Shown here: positions 9,644 through 15,972 of the stretch, piece after piece | How positions within the stretch are numbered: the first letter of the stretch is position 1 | Layout: each line of letters opens with the position of its first letter | Origin: a virus | Reading direction: 5' to 3' (one strand) | Length of the DNA: 52,582 nt | IMG/VR virus record: IMGVR_UViG_3300034118_000979 | Coordinates: 1-52,582 of that record | Program-made: the position numbers and the translations under genes | The notes under the pieces: generated by a model | Told to the model about the DNA's origin: nothing | Seen by the model: only the letters and a program-made list of their open reading frames with translations | Database searches by the model: none

Positions 9644-10252
9644 TTAGTTGCGGGCTTGGGCAACTAACTGCCCAAAGGCAAACGCGCTGAGTTTCTTCAT
9701 CATGGGCTGCGGAACTGCCTTCATCGGCGGATTCTTTTGCTCAGCCGGTGCGGTCGCCGAATCTGGTTTCCGCGGCGTGCCCTGCGAACCCTGCCAGTTC
9801 TTAGCCGTCGCATCAGACTTCGGCAACGTACGGGAACCAATCAAGCCACCCGGACCAGTCTTTGAGTAATCAAAGCCTTTCCAGTTTTCGTTTCCCGCGC
9901 CCATCTTATTGAAGATGCCTTTGTTTACAGGGGCTGGTACGGGTTTCGGGGCAGCTGCTCCAGGTTGCGGCACGCCAACTGGAGACGTTGCAGGCTTGGG
10001 CTGGAACATGCTACTGAAAATGCTGGGTTGCTGGTTCTTCGGTGCCTGGCCCGCTTGTGCCGCTGCGGCTGCACCCAGAGCTAACGGCGCCCGGCGGCCA
10101 GCAAAATTACCGCCTTCTTTGTTCATGCCAAATTCGCCCGGCGTGCATTGCTTGTGCGACTCATACACTTCCTTGGGCTTTCCGCCTTCAACGCTTTCAG
10201 CGGCTTCGTAAACTTTGGCGGCTTTGGTTAACAGTTTGGGATCGATGGGCAT
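9644..10252 (-). CDS. Unknown virion-type protein with C-terminal FAFGQ motif
   Basis: 202 residues with AAGGA 6 bases before ATG. The N-terminal 60 residues are charged and carry ESHKQCTPGEFG. The middle is Ala/Gln/Pro-rich and low in complexity, and the C terminus ends MKKLSAFAFGQLVAQARN, a basic-aromatic tail with the same F-G-Q motif seen at the N termini of the two glycine-zipper proteins. No catalytic motif is visible. The shared tail suggests a docking or processing signal used by several proteins of this cluster. Confidence 0.55.
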   Translation of the reverse strand: MPIDPKLLTKAAKVYEAAESVEGGKPKEVYESHKQCTPGEFGMNKEGGNFAGRRAPLALGAAAAAQAGQAPKNQQPSIFSSMFQPKPATSPVGVPQPGAAAPKPVPAPVNKGIFNKMGAGNENWKGFDYSKTGPGGLIGSRTLPKSDATAKNWQGSQGTPRKPDSATAPAEQKNPPMKAVPQPMMKKLSAFAFGQLVAQARN

Positions 10253-10282
10253 GGTAGTTCCTTTTTTTAGATGTCAGACGTT

Positions 10283-11875
10283 TCAGTGTACTAAATATTG
10301 CAGATACTTTGCGACAGATTCTGGCTCCGGCTTTGGTTCTTTCTTCGGCGGCTCAACATACTTGTCATGTAAGTTGTTATAAATCCCGGCCGTTACGGCA
10401 CCAGCTAAGGCGATCGGTGCCTTGCCCGCGATAAAGTTTACAAACTCATGGTTGCCGGCATTTTCGCTGGCTGTTTGCAGTTTCCAGCCGGGATAGCCCC
10501 CCAAAAGCAACCCACCGCCCGTCGAGGCCAGGGCAGTACCGAGCAGACGGCCCATAGACGCGCCAGCTTGTTTCTGTGCATACGTTGCCAGGCTTGCTTT
10601 AAACAGGGTGGCCGCACTGCATTTGCAATTCCATTTCCGCAGTGATTTGTTAATCCGCGAATCAGGATCTTTCTTGGTTTTAGCACCAGTGTTTACGCGC
10701 TTCATGCCGCACATGCGTGAGCAGAACGAGTTTTGCCGCTTGTCTCGTTCGCCTTTAGGATTGGACTCTGTGACCGGGGCTTTGAGATTGCCACCGGTAG
10801 CGTTGTTGTAACTCGCCCGGCCCTTGGCGTTCAGGCCGCCTTCTTCGTTCTTGCCAGCACTGCGTTGCCAGGCTGGAGTGCCAGCACTCTTCATCCGCTC
10901 GTCATAGTCTAGGTCTTCAGGATCAGGGATGTTGGAATTATCAAGACTCATCAGCCACGCCAGCACCTCGTTATTGTTAGCCTGTTTCTTGAGGCCGTAG
11001 CATGAGCCATTCTTTTGTCGGCACGAGCACGACGCAGGGCAGGTGCATTCGTTTACTTTTTGGCCACAGCCGCAGGAGCACTTCTGGGCGGCCATCTTCG
11101 CGCCCGGAGCATTGGCTGTTCCTAAAGACGCATTGCCATTGAATGCACCGGACATCGAGATCCCGCCAAAAGAGTTGATGGGATTCGACTGGGGAGAGCC
11201 GCCCTTACCATTCACAGAAGGCAGCCCGTTTTGCTGGGGCTGTGGCGGCTGGGCTTGCTGTGGTGCTGCAGGCTGGGCTGGGGCAGGAGCCTGTGCCATA
11301 CCAATAGGGGGAGGAATATTCGCCGAGGGCATAGCGTATCGCTTGACGTTAACATTTTGCGGCACACGGACGGCATCTCGGGCCGCTTCTCTTGCCCGAG
11401 CATCTTCAATCATCTGTTGAATTCTCGGCGCCAAGACAGCCGCCAACTTATTTACAAGCGGTGTTTCTTGCATACTTGGCGGAGTGGCTGTGGCGTTCTC
11501 CGTGCGGGACTGCCCAATACTGCCCTCATCTTCCGCCTCTGGTTTTGGCGCTTTCTCAATATGTTTTTCACCTGCAGAAGACGGTTCATGACCCGTTGGC
11601 ATCACGATATGTTCCATCTTTGAGTTAGCTAACTTCGTGCCGAGGATACTTTCAGATGTATAAACCTGGTTTTGGGCATTTGTTAAATTATTTCCGATTG
11701 CAGCCCGAAGAACTGCGAAAACATCGGCTTTTTTCATGGTTTCATCCTCGGAATTAACTTTAGCGTACATGGGCAGGTTTTTATTTGATTCTGGATAGTC
11801 CTTGGCCCACTTCTTAGCGAGTTCGGGATGCGTAGCCCAGAGGTAACGGCGCTGCTTTTCAGACCTAAACGGCAT
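10283..11875 (-). CDS. DUF6321-like phage protein with Cys-rich segment
   Basis: 530 residues from ATG 11875, giving the phage N terminus MPFRSEKQRRYLWATHPEL; a TTG 13 codons upstream (11914) is less likely. A Pro/Gln-rich linker is followed by a Cys-rich segment (KCSCGCGQ, CTCPASCSC) that could bind metal. Next comes a block I recognise from DUF6321-type phage proteins: GGLNAKGRASYNNATGGNLK, then FCSRMCGM, then KDPDSRINKSLRKWNC. The C-terminal third is Gly/Ala-rich with zipper-like segments. Function is not established for the family; virion association is inferred from neighbours. The gene is divergent from the plus-strand thioredoxin gene. Confidence 0.7.
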   Translation of the reverse strand: MPFRSEKQRRYLWATHPELAKKWAKDYPESNKNLPMYAKVNSEDETMKKADVFAVLRAAIGNNLTNAQNQVYTSESILGTKLANSKMEHIVMPTGHEPSSAGEKHIEKAPKPEAEDEGSIGQSRTENATATPPSMQETPLVNKLAAVLAPRIQQMIEDARAREAARDAVRVPQNVNVKRYAMPSANIPPPIGMAQAPAPAQPAAPQQAQPPQPQQNGLPSVNGKGGSPQSNPINSFGGISMSGAFNGNASLGTANAPGAKMAAQKCSCGCGQKVNECTCPASCSCRQKNGSCYGLKKQANNNEVLAWLMSLDNSNIPDPEDLDYDERMKSAGTPAWQRSAGKNEEGGLNAKGRASYNNATGGNLKAPVTESNPKGERDKRQNSFCSRMCGMKRVNTGAKTKKDPDSRINKSLRKWNCKCSAATLFKASLATYAQKQAGASMGRLLGTALASTGGGLLLGGYPGWKLQTASENAGNHEFVNFIAGKAPIALAGAVTAGIYNNLHDKYVEPPKKEPKPEPESVAKYLQYLVH

Positions 11876-11939
11876 GACTGTATTTCCCAAGCTAGAGTGC
11901 CGCCATTTTCGCAAATACAGCGGGAAAAGAAAAGGGAGA

Positions 11940-11948
11940 TGTTATAGT
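11940..11948 (+). promoter_or_regulatory. Extended -10 promoter for thioredoxin gene
   Basis: TGTTATAGT matches the extended -10 form TGnTATAnT and ends 19 bases before ATG 11968, in the intergenic gap between divergent genes. No good -35 box is visible, as is usual for extended -10 promoters. A Shine-Dalgarno AAAGGAG follows. Confidence 0.4.
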
Positions 11949-11967
11949 TAGTTAAAAGGAGTTACCA

Positions 11968-12303
11968 ATGAAAGTGCTTAGAATGTTATTGGTGGCCCTG
12001 ATAGCGAATGTCTGTGGGGGCGGGGAATCGCTGGTTGTGTTCAGTGCCTCGTGGTGCGGTCCTTGCCAGCAATTTAAACAAGACCTCGTTGAAGATCCCG
12101 AACTAATAGCCGGCTACGAAATAGACGTTATTGACGTAGATCTGCTCCCCGATATGGCTGCAGACTTTACTGTTAAATCCTATCCCACGTTTATTGTTGT
12201 CAAAGTAGACGACGACATATTAAAGCCAGAGAATGAAATCCGGCGCGAAATCGGGTACACAGGGCCAGGGAAGTTTAAACGCTGGCTGCTGCGAAACCGC
12301 TGA
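11968..12303 (+). CDS. Exported thioredoxin-like protein
   Basis: 111 residues with AAGGAG upstream. A hydrophobic N terminus (about residues 4-15) suggests export or membrane anchoring. The active site WCGPC lies at residues 29-33 and the cis-proline loop SYPTF near 70. Length and motifs fit a minimal thioredoxin fold. It would exchange disulfides, probably in the periplasm, perhaps serving phage proteins rich in cysteine or the secreted protease. It is one of only three plus-strand genes here, facing the DUF6321-like gene. The stop overlaps the sequence tgatagcta that flanks the minus-strand terminator just downstream. Confidence 0.88.
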   Translation: MKVLRMLLVALIANVCGGGESLVVFSASWCGPCQQFKQDLVEDPELIAGYEIDVIDVDLLPDMAADFTVKSYPTFIVVKVDDDILKPENEIRREIGYTGPGKFKRWLLRNR

Positions 12304-12306
12304 TAG

Positions 12307-12339
12307 CTAAAAAAAACCGCCCAAGTGTTAGTTGGGCGG
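12307..12339 (-). terminator. Rho-independent terminator with AGCTATC suffix
   Basis: On the minus strand an 8-bp stem CCGCCCAA/TTGGGCGG is followed by a run of eight T and then AGCTATC. It ends the unit containing the 67-residue gene and lies convergent to the thioredoxin gene. The T-run-AGCTAT ending recurs at four other terminators in the window. Confidence 0.85.
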
Positions 12340-12363
12340 CGGTGGTTAGTGGTGCCGTAGTGC

Positions 12364-12567
12364 TTACTTCGCCACCACGGTTTTTCTCAGATCGACAATT
12401 TGCTGCTGGAGGTGACCGATCTCCAGAAACAACTTGTCAATTAACTGCCGGTCACGTTCACTCCGATCAATCAACTGAAGGATAGCCCTAGTAGCCGTCA
12501 TCGGTGTGTGCCGAGTGTGGCCCGTAATCACGTCCACACCGCACCACTCAATCATATTGTTAGACAT
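12364..12567 (-). CDS. Small unknown protein with coiled-coil tail
   Basis: 67 residues. AGGAG lies 8 bases before ATG 12567. The C-terminal half (about 35-62) shows heptad-like spacing of Leu/Ile (LIDKLFLEIGHLQQQIVDL) and probably forms a coiled coil. No family is recognised. The gene has its own promoter element (12599-12631) and terminator (12307-12339), a one-gene insulated unit. Confidence 0.65.
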   Translation of the reverse strand: MSNNMIEWCGVDVITGHTRHTPMTATRAILQLIDRSERDRQLIDKLFLEIGHLQQQIVDLRKTVVAK

Positions 12568-12598
12568 GCATATGTCTCCTGTGATGGTTAAGGGGCCT

Positions 12599-12631
12599 CA
12601 TAACATATGCCAGGTTTTTACCCGTTATTTA
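12599..12631 (-). promoter_or_regulatory. Promoter element copy A (TAAATAA-N14-GCATATNTWATG)
   Basis: On the minus strand TAAATAA, 14 bases, then GCATATGTTATG. The right-hand part contains a -10-like TGTTAT. It sits immediately downstream of a terminator and 32 bases before the start codon of the 67-residue gene, the position expected of a promoter. Confidence 0.6.
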
Positions 12632-12648
12632 ACTAATCGTTGATAGCT

Positions 12649-12682
12649 AAAAAAAGGGGTGAGCACACGTGACGCCCACCCC
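12649..12682 (-). terminator. Rho-independent terminator with AGCTATC suffix
   Basis: On the minus strand GGGGTG/CACCCC pairs around a GC-rich loop, followed by seven T and AGCTATCA. It ends the unit of the 126-residue membrane coiled-coil gene and is followed directly by promoter copy A. Confidence 0.8.
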
Positions 12683-12714
12683 AATCGAAGTTTAACCGCT
12701 TCGACGGCTGCCGC

Positions 12715-13095
12715 TTACGCGGACGGGATCTGCTCCAGGGCAGCTTCCACCCGGCGAAGATGCCGAAGCATCTCTTCCTTGCGGATCTCTGCCCGCCGCT
12801 CGGCGGCTGCGAGTTCGTTGGCAAGGATTTCGTGGTTCCGGCTGAGATTGACGATATCCCGTTTGAGCTCGTCCATCTCGGCTGCGACGGCGTCACTGCC
12901 GAAAAGAATGGCCGCGCATCGTGCGAGGCGATGCACCGCGACTTCCGCCAGATTGACGAAGTCGTGGCTACGCCGCCTTACGAATCCGATCGTCTCCTCG
13001 CGGCCGAAGACGTACGTTGCGACCCATATGGTCGCGAGCACCCACCACGCCAGGCACGCCATCGGGATCAGCGTATCGACAATCGACTCGACCAT
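12715..13095 (-). CDS. Membrane-anchored coiled-coil protein, GC-rich gene
   Basis: 126 residues from ATG 13095, chosen because GGAGG lies 7 bases upstream. One membrane segment (about residues 4-30, rich in Trp/Ala/Leu) is followed by a basic stretch and a long charged helix (about 60-125) with coiled-coil character. No family is recognised. Third codon positions are strongly G/C, unlike most neighbours, hinting at a separate origin. Its Shine-Dalgarno lies a few bases after the closing helix of the large structured RNA (13111-13817), so that RNA is also its 5' leader. Confidence 0.65.
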   Translation of the reverse strand: MVESIVDTLIPMACLAWWVLATIWVATYVFGREETIGFVRRRSHDFVNLAEVAVHRLARCAAILFGSDAVAAEMDELKRDIVNLSRNHEILANELAAAERRAEIRKEEMLRHLRRVEAALEQIPSA

Positions 13096-13347
13096 GGGAT
13101 CGTCCTCCACAAGGCACCGAGCTAATCTGTTGTTAACGCACAACAGAGTCCGCTTTTGGGATTCGAACCCATAGCCCCACAGGTTGCCCTGCTGGCTCGC
13201 GGAAAGTTCCTGTACGGCAGACTTACGTCCACCGCGTCGAGTTTCAAAACTTCGCTGGCGTGTAGGAATCCACGCTGCGCAAGTCCGTCCCTCGACTCCG
13301 ATGTGAACAAGGTCTTACCCTTGCCGTGCGTTCCGCTAAAATTGATC

Positions 13348-13380
13348 GATTCAGCGTTCCGTGGGAACGACTTATGAACC
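13348..13380 (-). repeat. Two-part hairpin repeat, copy 2 of the structured RNA
   Basis: Minus strand: GGTTCA, internal loop TAAGT, inner stem CGTTCC with loop CAC and GGAACG, one base, then TGAATC closing the outer stem (one G-U pair). The layout and loop sequences are the same as at 13448-13480, but the stems differ by compensating changes. Confidence 0.75.
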
Positions 13381-13447
13381 GGCCACTTTAAACGGTGAAT
13401 TCTGCGGAAGTACAGAATCCAGCACAATTTGCCAATGAGCACTCTTC

Positions 13448-13480
13448 GGTTCGACACCCCGTGGGAGTGACTTACGAACC
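13448..13480 (-). repeat. Two-part hairpin repeat, copy 1 of the structured RNA
   Basis: Minus strand: outer stem GGTTCG/CGAACC, internal loop TAAGT on the 5' side and a single T on the 3' side, inner stem CACTCC/GGGGTG, loop CAC. It starts exactly 100 nt from copy 2. A looser relative with the same TAAGT core lies at 13198-13236, closed by CGCGG/CCGCG. Confidence 0.75.
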
Positions 13481-13815
13481 TAGCTCACCAACAAACTCAC
13501 GTTGCTCGTCACCGCATATAAGAAGCGGCAGCGGCTTCTGCCCGGCTTGTGACCGGATACAGAACACCGCAGCGACGAACCGCCTACTAACTAACTTGCG
13601 TTAGCGTTCGGTACACAGGCGCTCTAGAACAGCACGCCCATGTCGGGAAAAACGCTCTTGGCGTTTTCGCGGTGGTGATTCCTCACACACCCCATACACG
13701 AATTGTGCTTTAAGCCGCACAGCCTTGTATGACAGGCTAGGCCGTTGAGAGTTTCACTCAACCCCTCCCTTTTTAACGTGGCTAGGTCCCCCACGGATGA
13801 CACCTAGGGTGCCCT

Positions 13816-13848
13816 CATTAGATATGCCGTGATTTATGCTGTTATTTA
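13816..13848 (-). promoter_or_regulatory. Promoter element copy B, driving the structured RNA
   Basis: Minus strand TAAATAA, 14 bases, GCATATCTAATG. The -10-like TCTAAT ends a few bases before the 5' strand of the closing helix of the structured RNA, so the RNA should begin at or near 13817-13815. A terminator lies immediately upstream. Confidence 0.65.
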
Positions 13849-13864
13849 GATACCCGCTGATAGC

Positions 13865-13899
13865 TAAGAAAAACCGCAAGCGCGGGGCTTTCGCCCTGC
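13865..13899 (-). terminator. Terminator with AGCTATC suffix
   Basis: Minus strand GGGC-GAAA-GCCC and then CCGC-GCTT-GCGG followed by TTTTTCTT and AGCTATCA. It ends the 157-residue gene unit and is followed by promoter copy B. Confidence 0.7.
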
Positions 13900-13928
13900 A
13901 ACTTTTGGTTTCTCCCGCAGCGGGCGGA

Positions 13929-14402
13929 TTAACGACCGAACTTGTCGATCGCCGCCGCCTTGGTGATCCGGTCCGCCATGATCACCGTGCCGACCTTGGT
14001 GAACATGGGCCAACCGCCCACAACCTCGTCGAGCACGTGGGCCTCGCGGAGCGCCTGCAGCAGCGGGAACGGAATCAAGATCAGATCCACGTCCCACGAC
14101 TCCTGCAGGTCGGCGAGTGCCCGCATCACCACGTAGGTGAGCACGAACACCGGCTTCACCGCCATGACCGTACCGGCGACGTTGTGGAGAGGCCCAGCCC
14201 ACGGCGTCTCCGCGTCTTTGCGGTCCATCGACAGCACCTTGCTCCGCTCCTCGTCGCAGGCCGGCAGAACCGACCCGTCGACGAAGTTGAAGGGGTGCGG
14301 CGAACTGAAGTTCGCCACCCTGAGCCCGTTGCTCAGGTTGATGACCGGGGCCTCGATCAGGGTGCCCAGAACGCCATCGGAAGAAAGGATGGTCGCGTTC
14401 AT
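13929..14402 (-). CDS. Unknown protein, GC-rich gene
   Basis: 157 residues with a strong AAGGAGG upstream of ATG 14402. No enzyme motif or signal peptide is seen. The segment NFSSPHPFNFVDGSVLPAC looks like a conserved block of an uncharacterised family, but I cannot name it. Base composition is clearly more GC-rich than neighbours, with G/C at most third positions, similar to the 126-residue gene. It is a single-gene unit between promoter copy C (about 85 bases upstream) and its own terminator. The leader includes a GCCGG/CCGGC hairpin. Confidence 0.75.
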   Translation of the reverse strand: MNATILSSDGVLGTLIEAPVINLSNGLRVANFSSPHPFNFVDGSVLPACDEERSKVLSMDRKDAETPWAGPLHNVAGTVMAVKPVFVLTYVVMRALADLQESWDVDLILIPFPLLQALREAHVLDEVVGGWPMFTKVGTVIMADRITKAAAIDKFGR

Positions 14403-14489
14403 ACTCTGCCCTCCTTAAGGCAAAGGCCGGATTCTGCCGGCACAGGATGTCACCGCGTGTCAGTACACACCAACAGCTAACGGCTCCAT

Positions 14490-14522
14490 CATTAGATATG
14501 CCGTAATTTATGCTGTTATTTA
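14490..14522 (-). promoter_or_regulatory. Promoter element copy C
   Basis: Minus strand TAAATAA, 14 bases, GCATATCTAATG. It is nearly identical to copy B throughout, including most of the spacer. It lies between the terminator at 14539-14563 and the 157-residue gene. Confidence 0.65.
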
Positions 14523-14538
14523 GCACTGCCTGATAGCT

Positions 14539-14563
14539 AAAAAAGGGGCCCAAGGGCGGCCCC
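14539..14563 (-). terminator. Strong terminator closing the tRNA/tmRNA operon
   Basis: Minus strand GGGGCC/GGCCCC with a 7-base loop, then six T and AGCTATCA. It lies shortly after the 95-residue gene and ends the transcription unit that appears to begin near 19.55 kb. Confidence 0.85.
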
Positions 14564-14571
14564 GAAGTCAT

Positions 14572-14859
14572 TTACTTTTTAGCTTTGGCCGCACCCTTAG
14601 CGGGTACTGGCGGCAACGCAGATACGCGGGCTATGACCTCGACTACGTCACCGAAGTCGAGGCGACCTAGAACATCGCGCGTGAGCGGCGTGTCGTACAC
14701 AATTTTGTCATCACGCAGAATGGCAATTTCAAACAAACCTTTTTCATTGCCATACGAGAATTCATGCCAGACGATGGACACGCCATAACCGTTGGCAAAT
14801 TGCAGTGTGCGATGATACGCATTGCGATCGTGTCGTTCGAACTTGTCTTCAACGATCAT
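14572..14859 (-). CDS. Conserved phage protein of unknown function
   Basis: 95 residues. The central part (YGVSIVWHEFSYGNEKGLFEI, split here across residues 25-45, then DTPLTRDVLG) looks like a small phage family I have seen without a function. The C terminus is Ala/Lys-rich. The start overlaps the upstream stop by 4 bases (ATGA), showing coupling with the zinc-ribbon gene. Confidence 0.7.
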   Translation of the reverse strand: MIVEDKFERHDRNAYHRTLQFANGYGVSIVWHEFSYGNEKGLFEIAILRDDKIVYDTPLTRDVLGRLDFGDVVEVIARVSALPPVPAKGAAKAKK

Positions 14860-15302
14860 GTTTTCTTAAACCTGTGCCACTTGTGCTTGCAGTCGGGGCA
14901 TTCCCAATAAGCCACCCCGTCATAGTACCCGCGAATCTCAACGCCAACGATGCGCGAGAAAGACTTTGGCTTTTCTTTCGTCCAGCCATAGTTATTCGCG
15001 TGCTGCTCGATTTCTTCGTCTGTCTTGTCTTTCCAGAAAGCGTCGCCATTAGCACGCATATCTTTAAAGACTTCGAAAATATCGCCGTCGCTCCAGTTAG
15101 CGTCGCACTCGGGGCATGTGCCTTGGAAATCAGGAAGGTCTGTGTTTGGCTCAAGCGTAGCGCGGGCCATAAGTTCTTTCCTTGTCGTACGTAGGTCGAA
15201 CAGCAGGCGAATAAGTTCCGACGGGCAAAGGTTTATACCTGTGTCTGTCGGCTGCTGCTGAAGAATATCGATCCATGGTTCGAGTTTGTCAACGACTGCC
15301 AT
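14856..15302 (-). CDS. Zinc-ribbon protein, unknown function
   Basis: 148 residues. Two CxxC pairs (CPEC near residue 63 and CPDC near 137) probably bind one zinc, bringing together a mostly helical charged middle. No catalytic motif is seen. It overlaps the next gene by ATGA and lies just downstream of tRNA-like and tmRNA genes in the same direction, so it may be part of the RNA operon. Confidence 0.7.
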   Translation of the reverse strand: MAVVDKLEPWIDILQQQPTDTGINLCPSELIRLLFDLRTTRKELMARATLEPNTDLPDFQGTCPECDANWSDGDIFEVFKDMRANGDAFWKDKTDEEIEQHANNYGWTKEKPKSFSRIVGVEIRGYYDGVAYWECPDCKHKWHRFKKT

Positions 15303-15322
15303 AAACCTCCGAGAAAAAGAAA

Positions 15323-15395
15323 AGCGCGGCCCGAGAATTGCACCCGAGTGGTTTAGGTATCACTATCCAACGTATAACCCCGTTGGCAACCGCAC
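15323..15395 (-). tRNA. tRNA-like element, anticodon unclear
   Basis: A 73-nt element. Acceptor stem GTGCGGT/GCCGCGC (two G-U pairs), TG at positions 8-9, D arm CCAAC/GTTGG with a 10-base loop, and a T arm TCGGG-TGCAATT-CTCGG are all present. Only 19 bases separate the D and T stems, too few for a normal anticodon arm plus variable loop; the best anticodon stem is AGTG/CACT with an oversized loop. Either a degenerate tRNA or a tRNA mimic. Confidence 0.35.
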
Positions 15396-15464
15396 CATTC
15401 TTTCAGGCAGCGGTTTATCGTAATAGGTTATCCCTTCCAGTCACTAGACGCGCGCATAAACAAG

Positions 15465-15818
15465 TGGACCCGGCGGGAGTCGAACCCGCGTCCGGAGAAG
15501 TGCCCAGTTAAAACATCTACGTGTGTATGCCATTATCTTTCACCAACGGCCAATGCTATCCGCACACTTAGCGGAGTCACGTGGACTACCACGATCTCGT
15601 CCGATTACTTTGCCGGACCGACGCAAGTGACTTATCACTATCAGCCTGATTGGGCGATGAGGTCCAGGCAACCCCACAAGCCACCTAACCGAGGTCAGGC
15701 AGCGAGGGCCGGAGCATAAGCGCCAGCTAGAAACTTAATCGAGTTTTAACGCGGCCTCTCGATCAACCGCGACACGCAGTCAGAACCTTCTTCCTCCCGT
15801 CGATACCAGTACGGGCCC
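15465..15818 (-). ncRNA. ssrA: tmRNA
   Basis: 354 nt. The 5' end GGGCCCG pairs with CGGGTCC at the 3' end, including the G3-U70 pair used by alanyl-tRNA synthetase. It is followed by the tmRNA-type sequence GTACTGGTATCGACGGG, and the T arm is GCGGG-TTCGACT-CCCGC. A reading frame at 15727-15695 gives the likely tag AGAYAPALAA then TGA, with the usual Ala-Leu-Ala-Ala end; the resume codon is inferred. CCA is not encoded. tmRNA with SmpB rescues stalled ribosomes and tags the nascent peptide for degradation. No smpB gene is seen here, so host SmpB is presumably used. Confidence 0.92.
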
Positions 15819-15893
15819 GTTTTAAGTGGCTGGTTGAGCAGGCAACCATTTAACCAAGCCCAACACCTAGCGAATGCGTTGGCACCACTTAAT

Positions 15894-15965
15894 TGACCCC
15901 ACGGGGACTCGAACCCCGGTTACAGCCGTGAAAGGGCCGTGTCCTAACCGCTAGACGATGGGGCC
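15894..15965 (-). tRNA. tRNA-Glu (UUC)
   Basis: Cloverleaf with acceptor GGCCCCA/TGGGGTC, anticodon stem CGGCC/GGCTG, loop CTTTCAC giving anticodon TTC, and T arm CGGGG-TTCGAGT-CCCCG. CCA is not encoded. It lies between the secreted Cys protein gene and the tmRNA. Confidence 0.93.
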
Positions 15966-15972
15966 GTCGAAA

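Larger units (their letters stand above)
13111..13817 (-). ncRNA. Large structured RNA (about 705 nt), class unassigned
   Basis: There is no convincing coding frame in this stretch. On the minus strand the 5' end AGGGCACC (13815-13808), directly after promoter copy B, can pair 8 bp with GGTGCCTT (13118-13111), closing the RNA. Inside are many hairpins: AAAACGC/GCGTTTT near 13650-13668; CTAAC-GCAA-GTTAG near 13595 and CAGG-GCAA-CCTG near 13185 (GNRA loops); AGAAGC/GCTTCT nested in GTCAC/GTGAC (13508-13552); GGATTCTG/CAGAATTC (13398-13420); two copies of a two-part hairpin at 13448-13480 and 13348-13380, exactly 100 nt apart; and a T-arm-like hairpin TGGG-TTCGAAT-CCCA near 13157. Size, structure and closeness to phage tRNAs recall the GOLLD and ROOL classes, but I cannot assign it. 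It could act alone or as a giant leader of the 126-residue gene. Confidence 0.7.

Noticed and set aside
11876-11914. TTG start at 11914 for the DUF6321-like protein
   Set aside because: The ATG at 11875 gives the well-known MPFRSEKQRR start; the extra 13 residues would run into the divergent promoter region.
13141-13200. A tRNA ending in GGGTTCGAATCCC on the minus strand
   Set aside because: Only the T-arm hairpin is present. No matching acceptor strand, D arm or anticodon arm is found within tRNA distance.
13122-13457. Minus-strand 111-codon frame with a P-loop-like GTHGKGKT
   Set aside because: It lies entirely in the structured RNA, has no ribosome-binding site, lacks the rest of an ATPase, and its sequence is better explained by paired stems. 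A decayed ATPase remains a remote possibility.
13836-14571. Long plus-strand (13836-14480) and minus-strand (13864-14571) frames over the 157-residue gene
   Set aside because: GC-rich DNA gives long open frames in several phases. Only the 13929-14402 frame has a strong ribosome-binding site and correct placement after the promoter.
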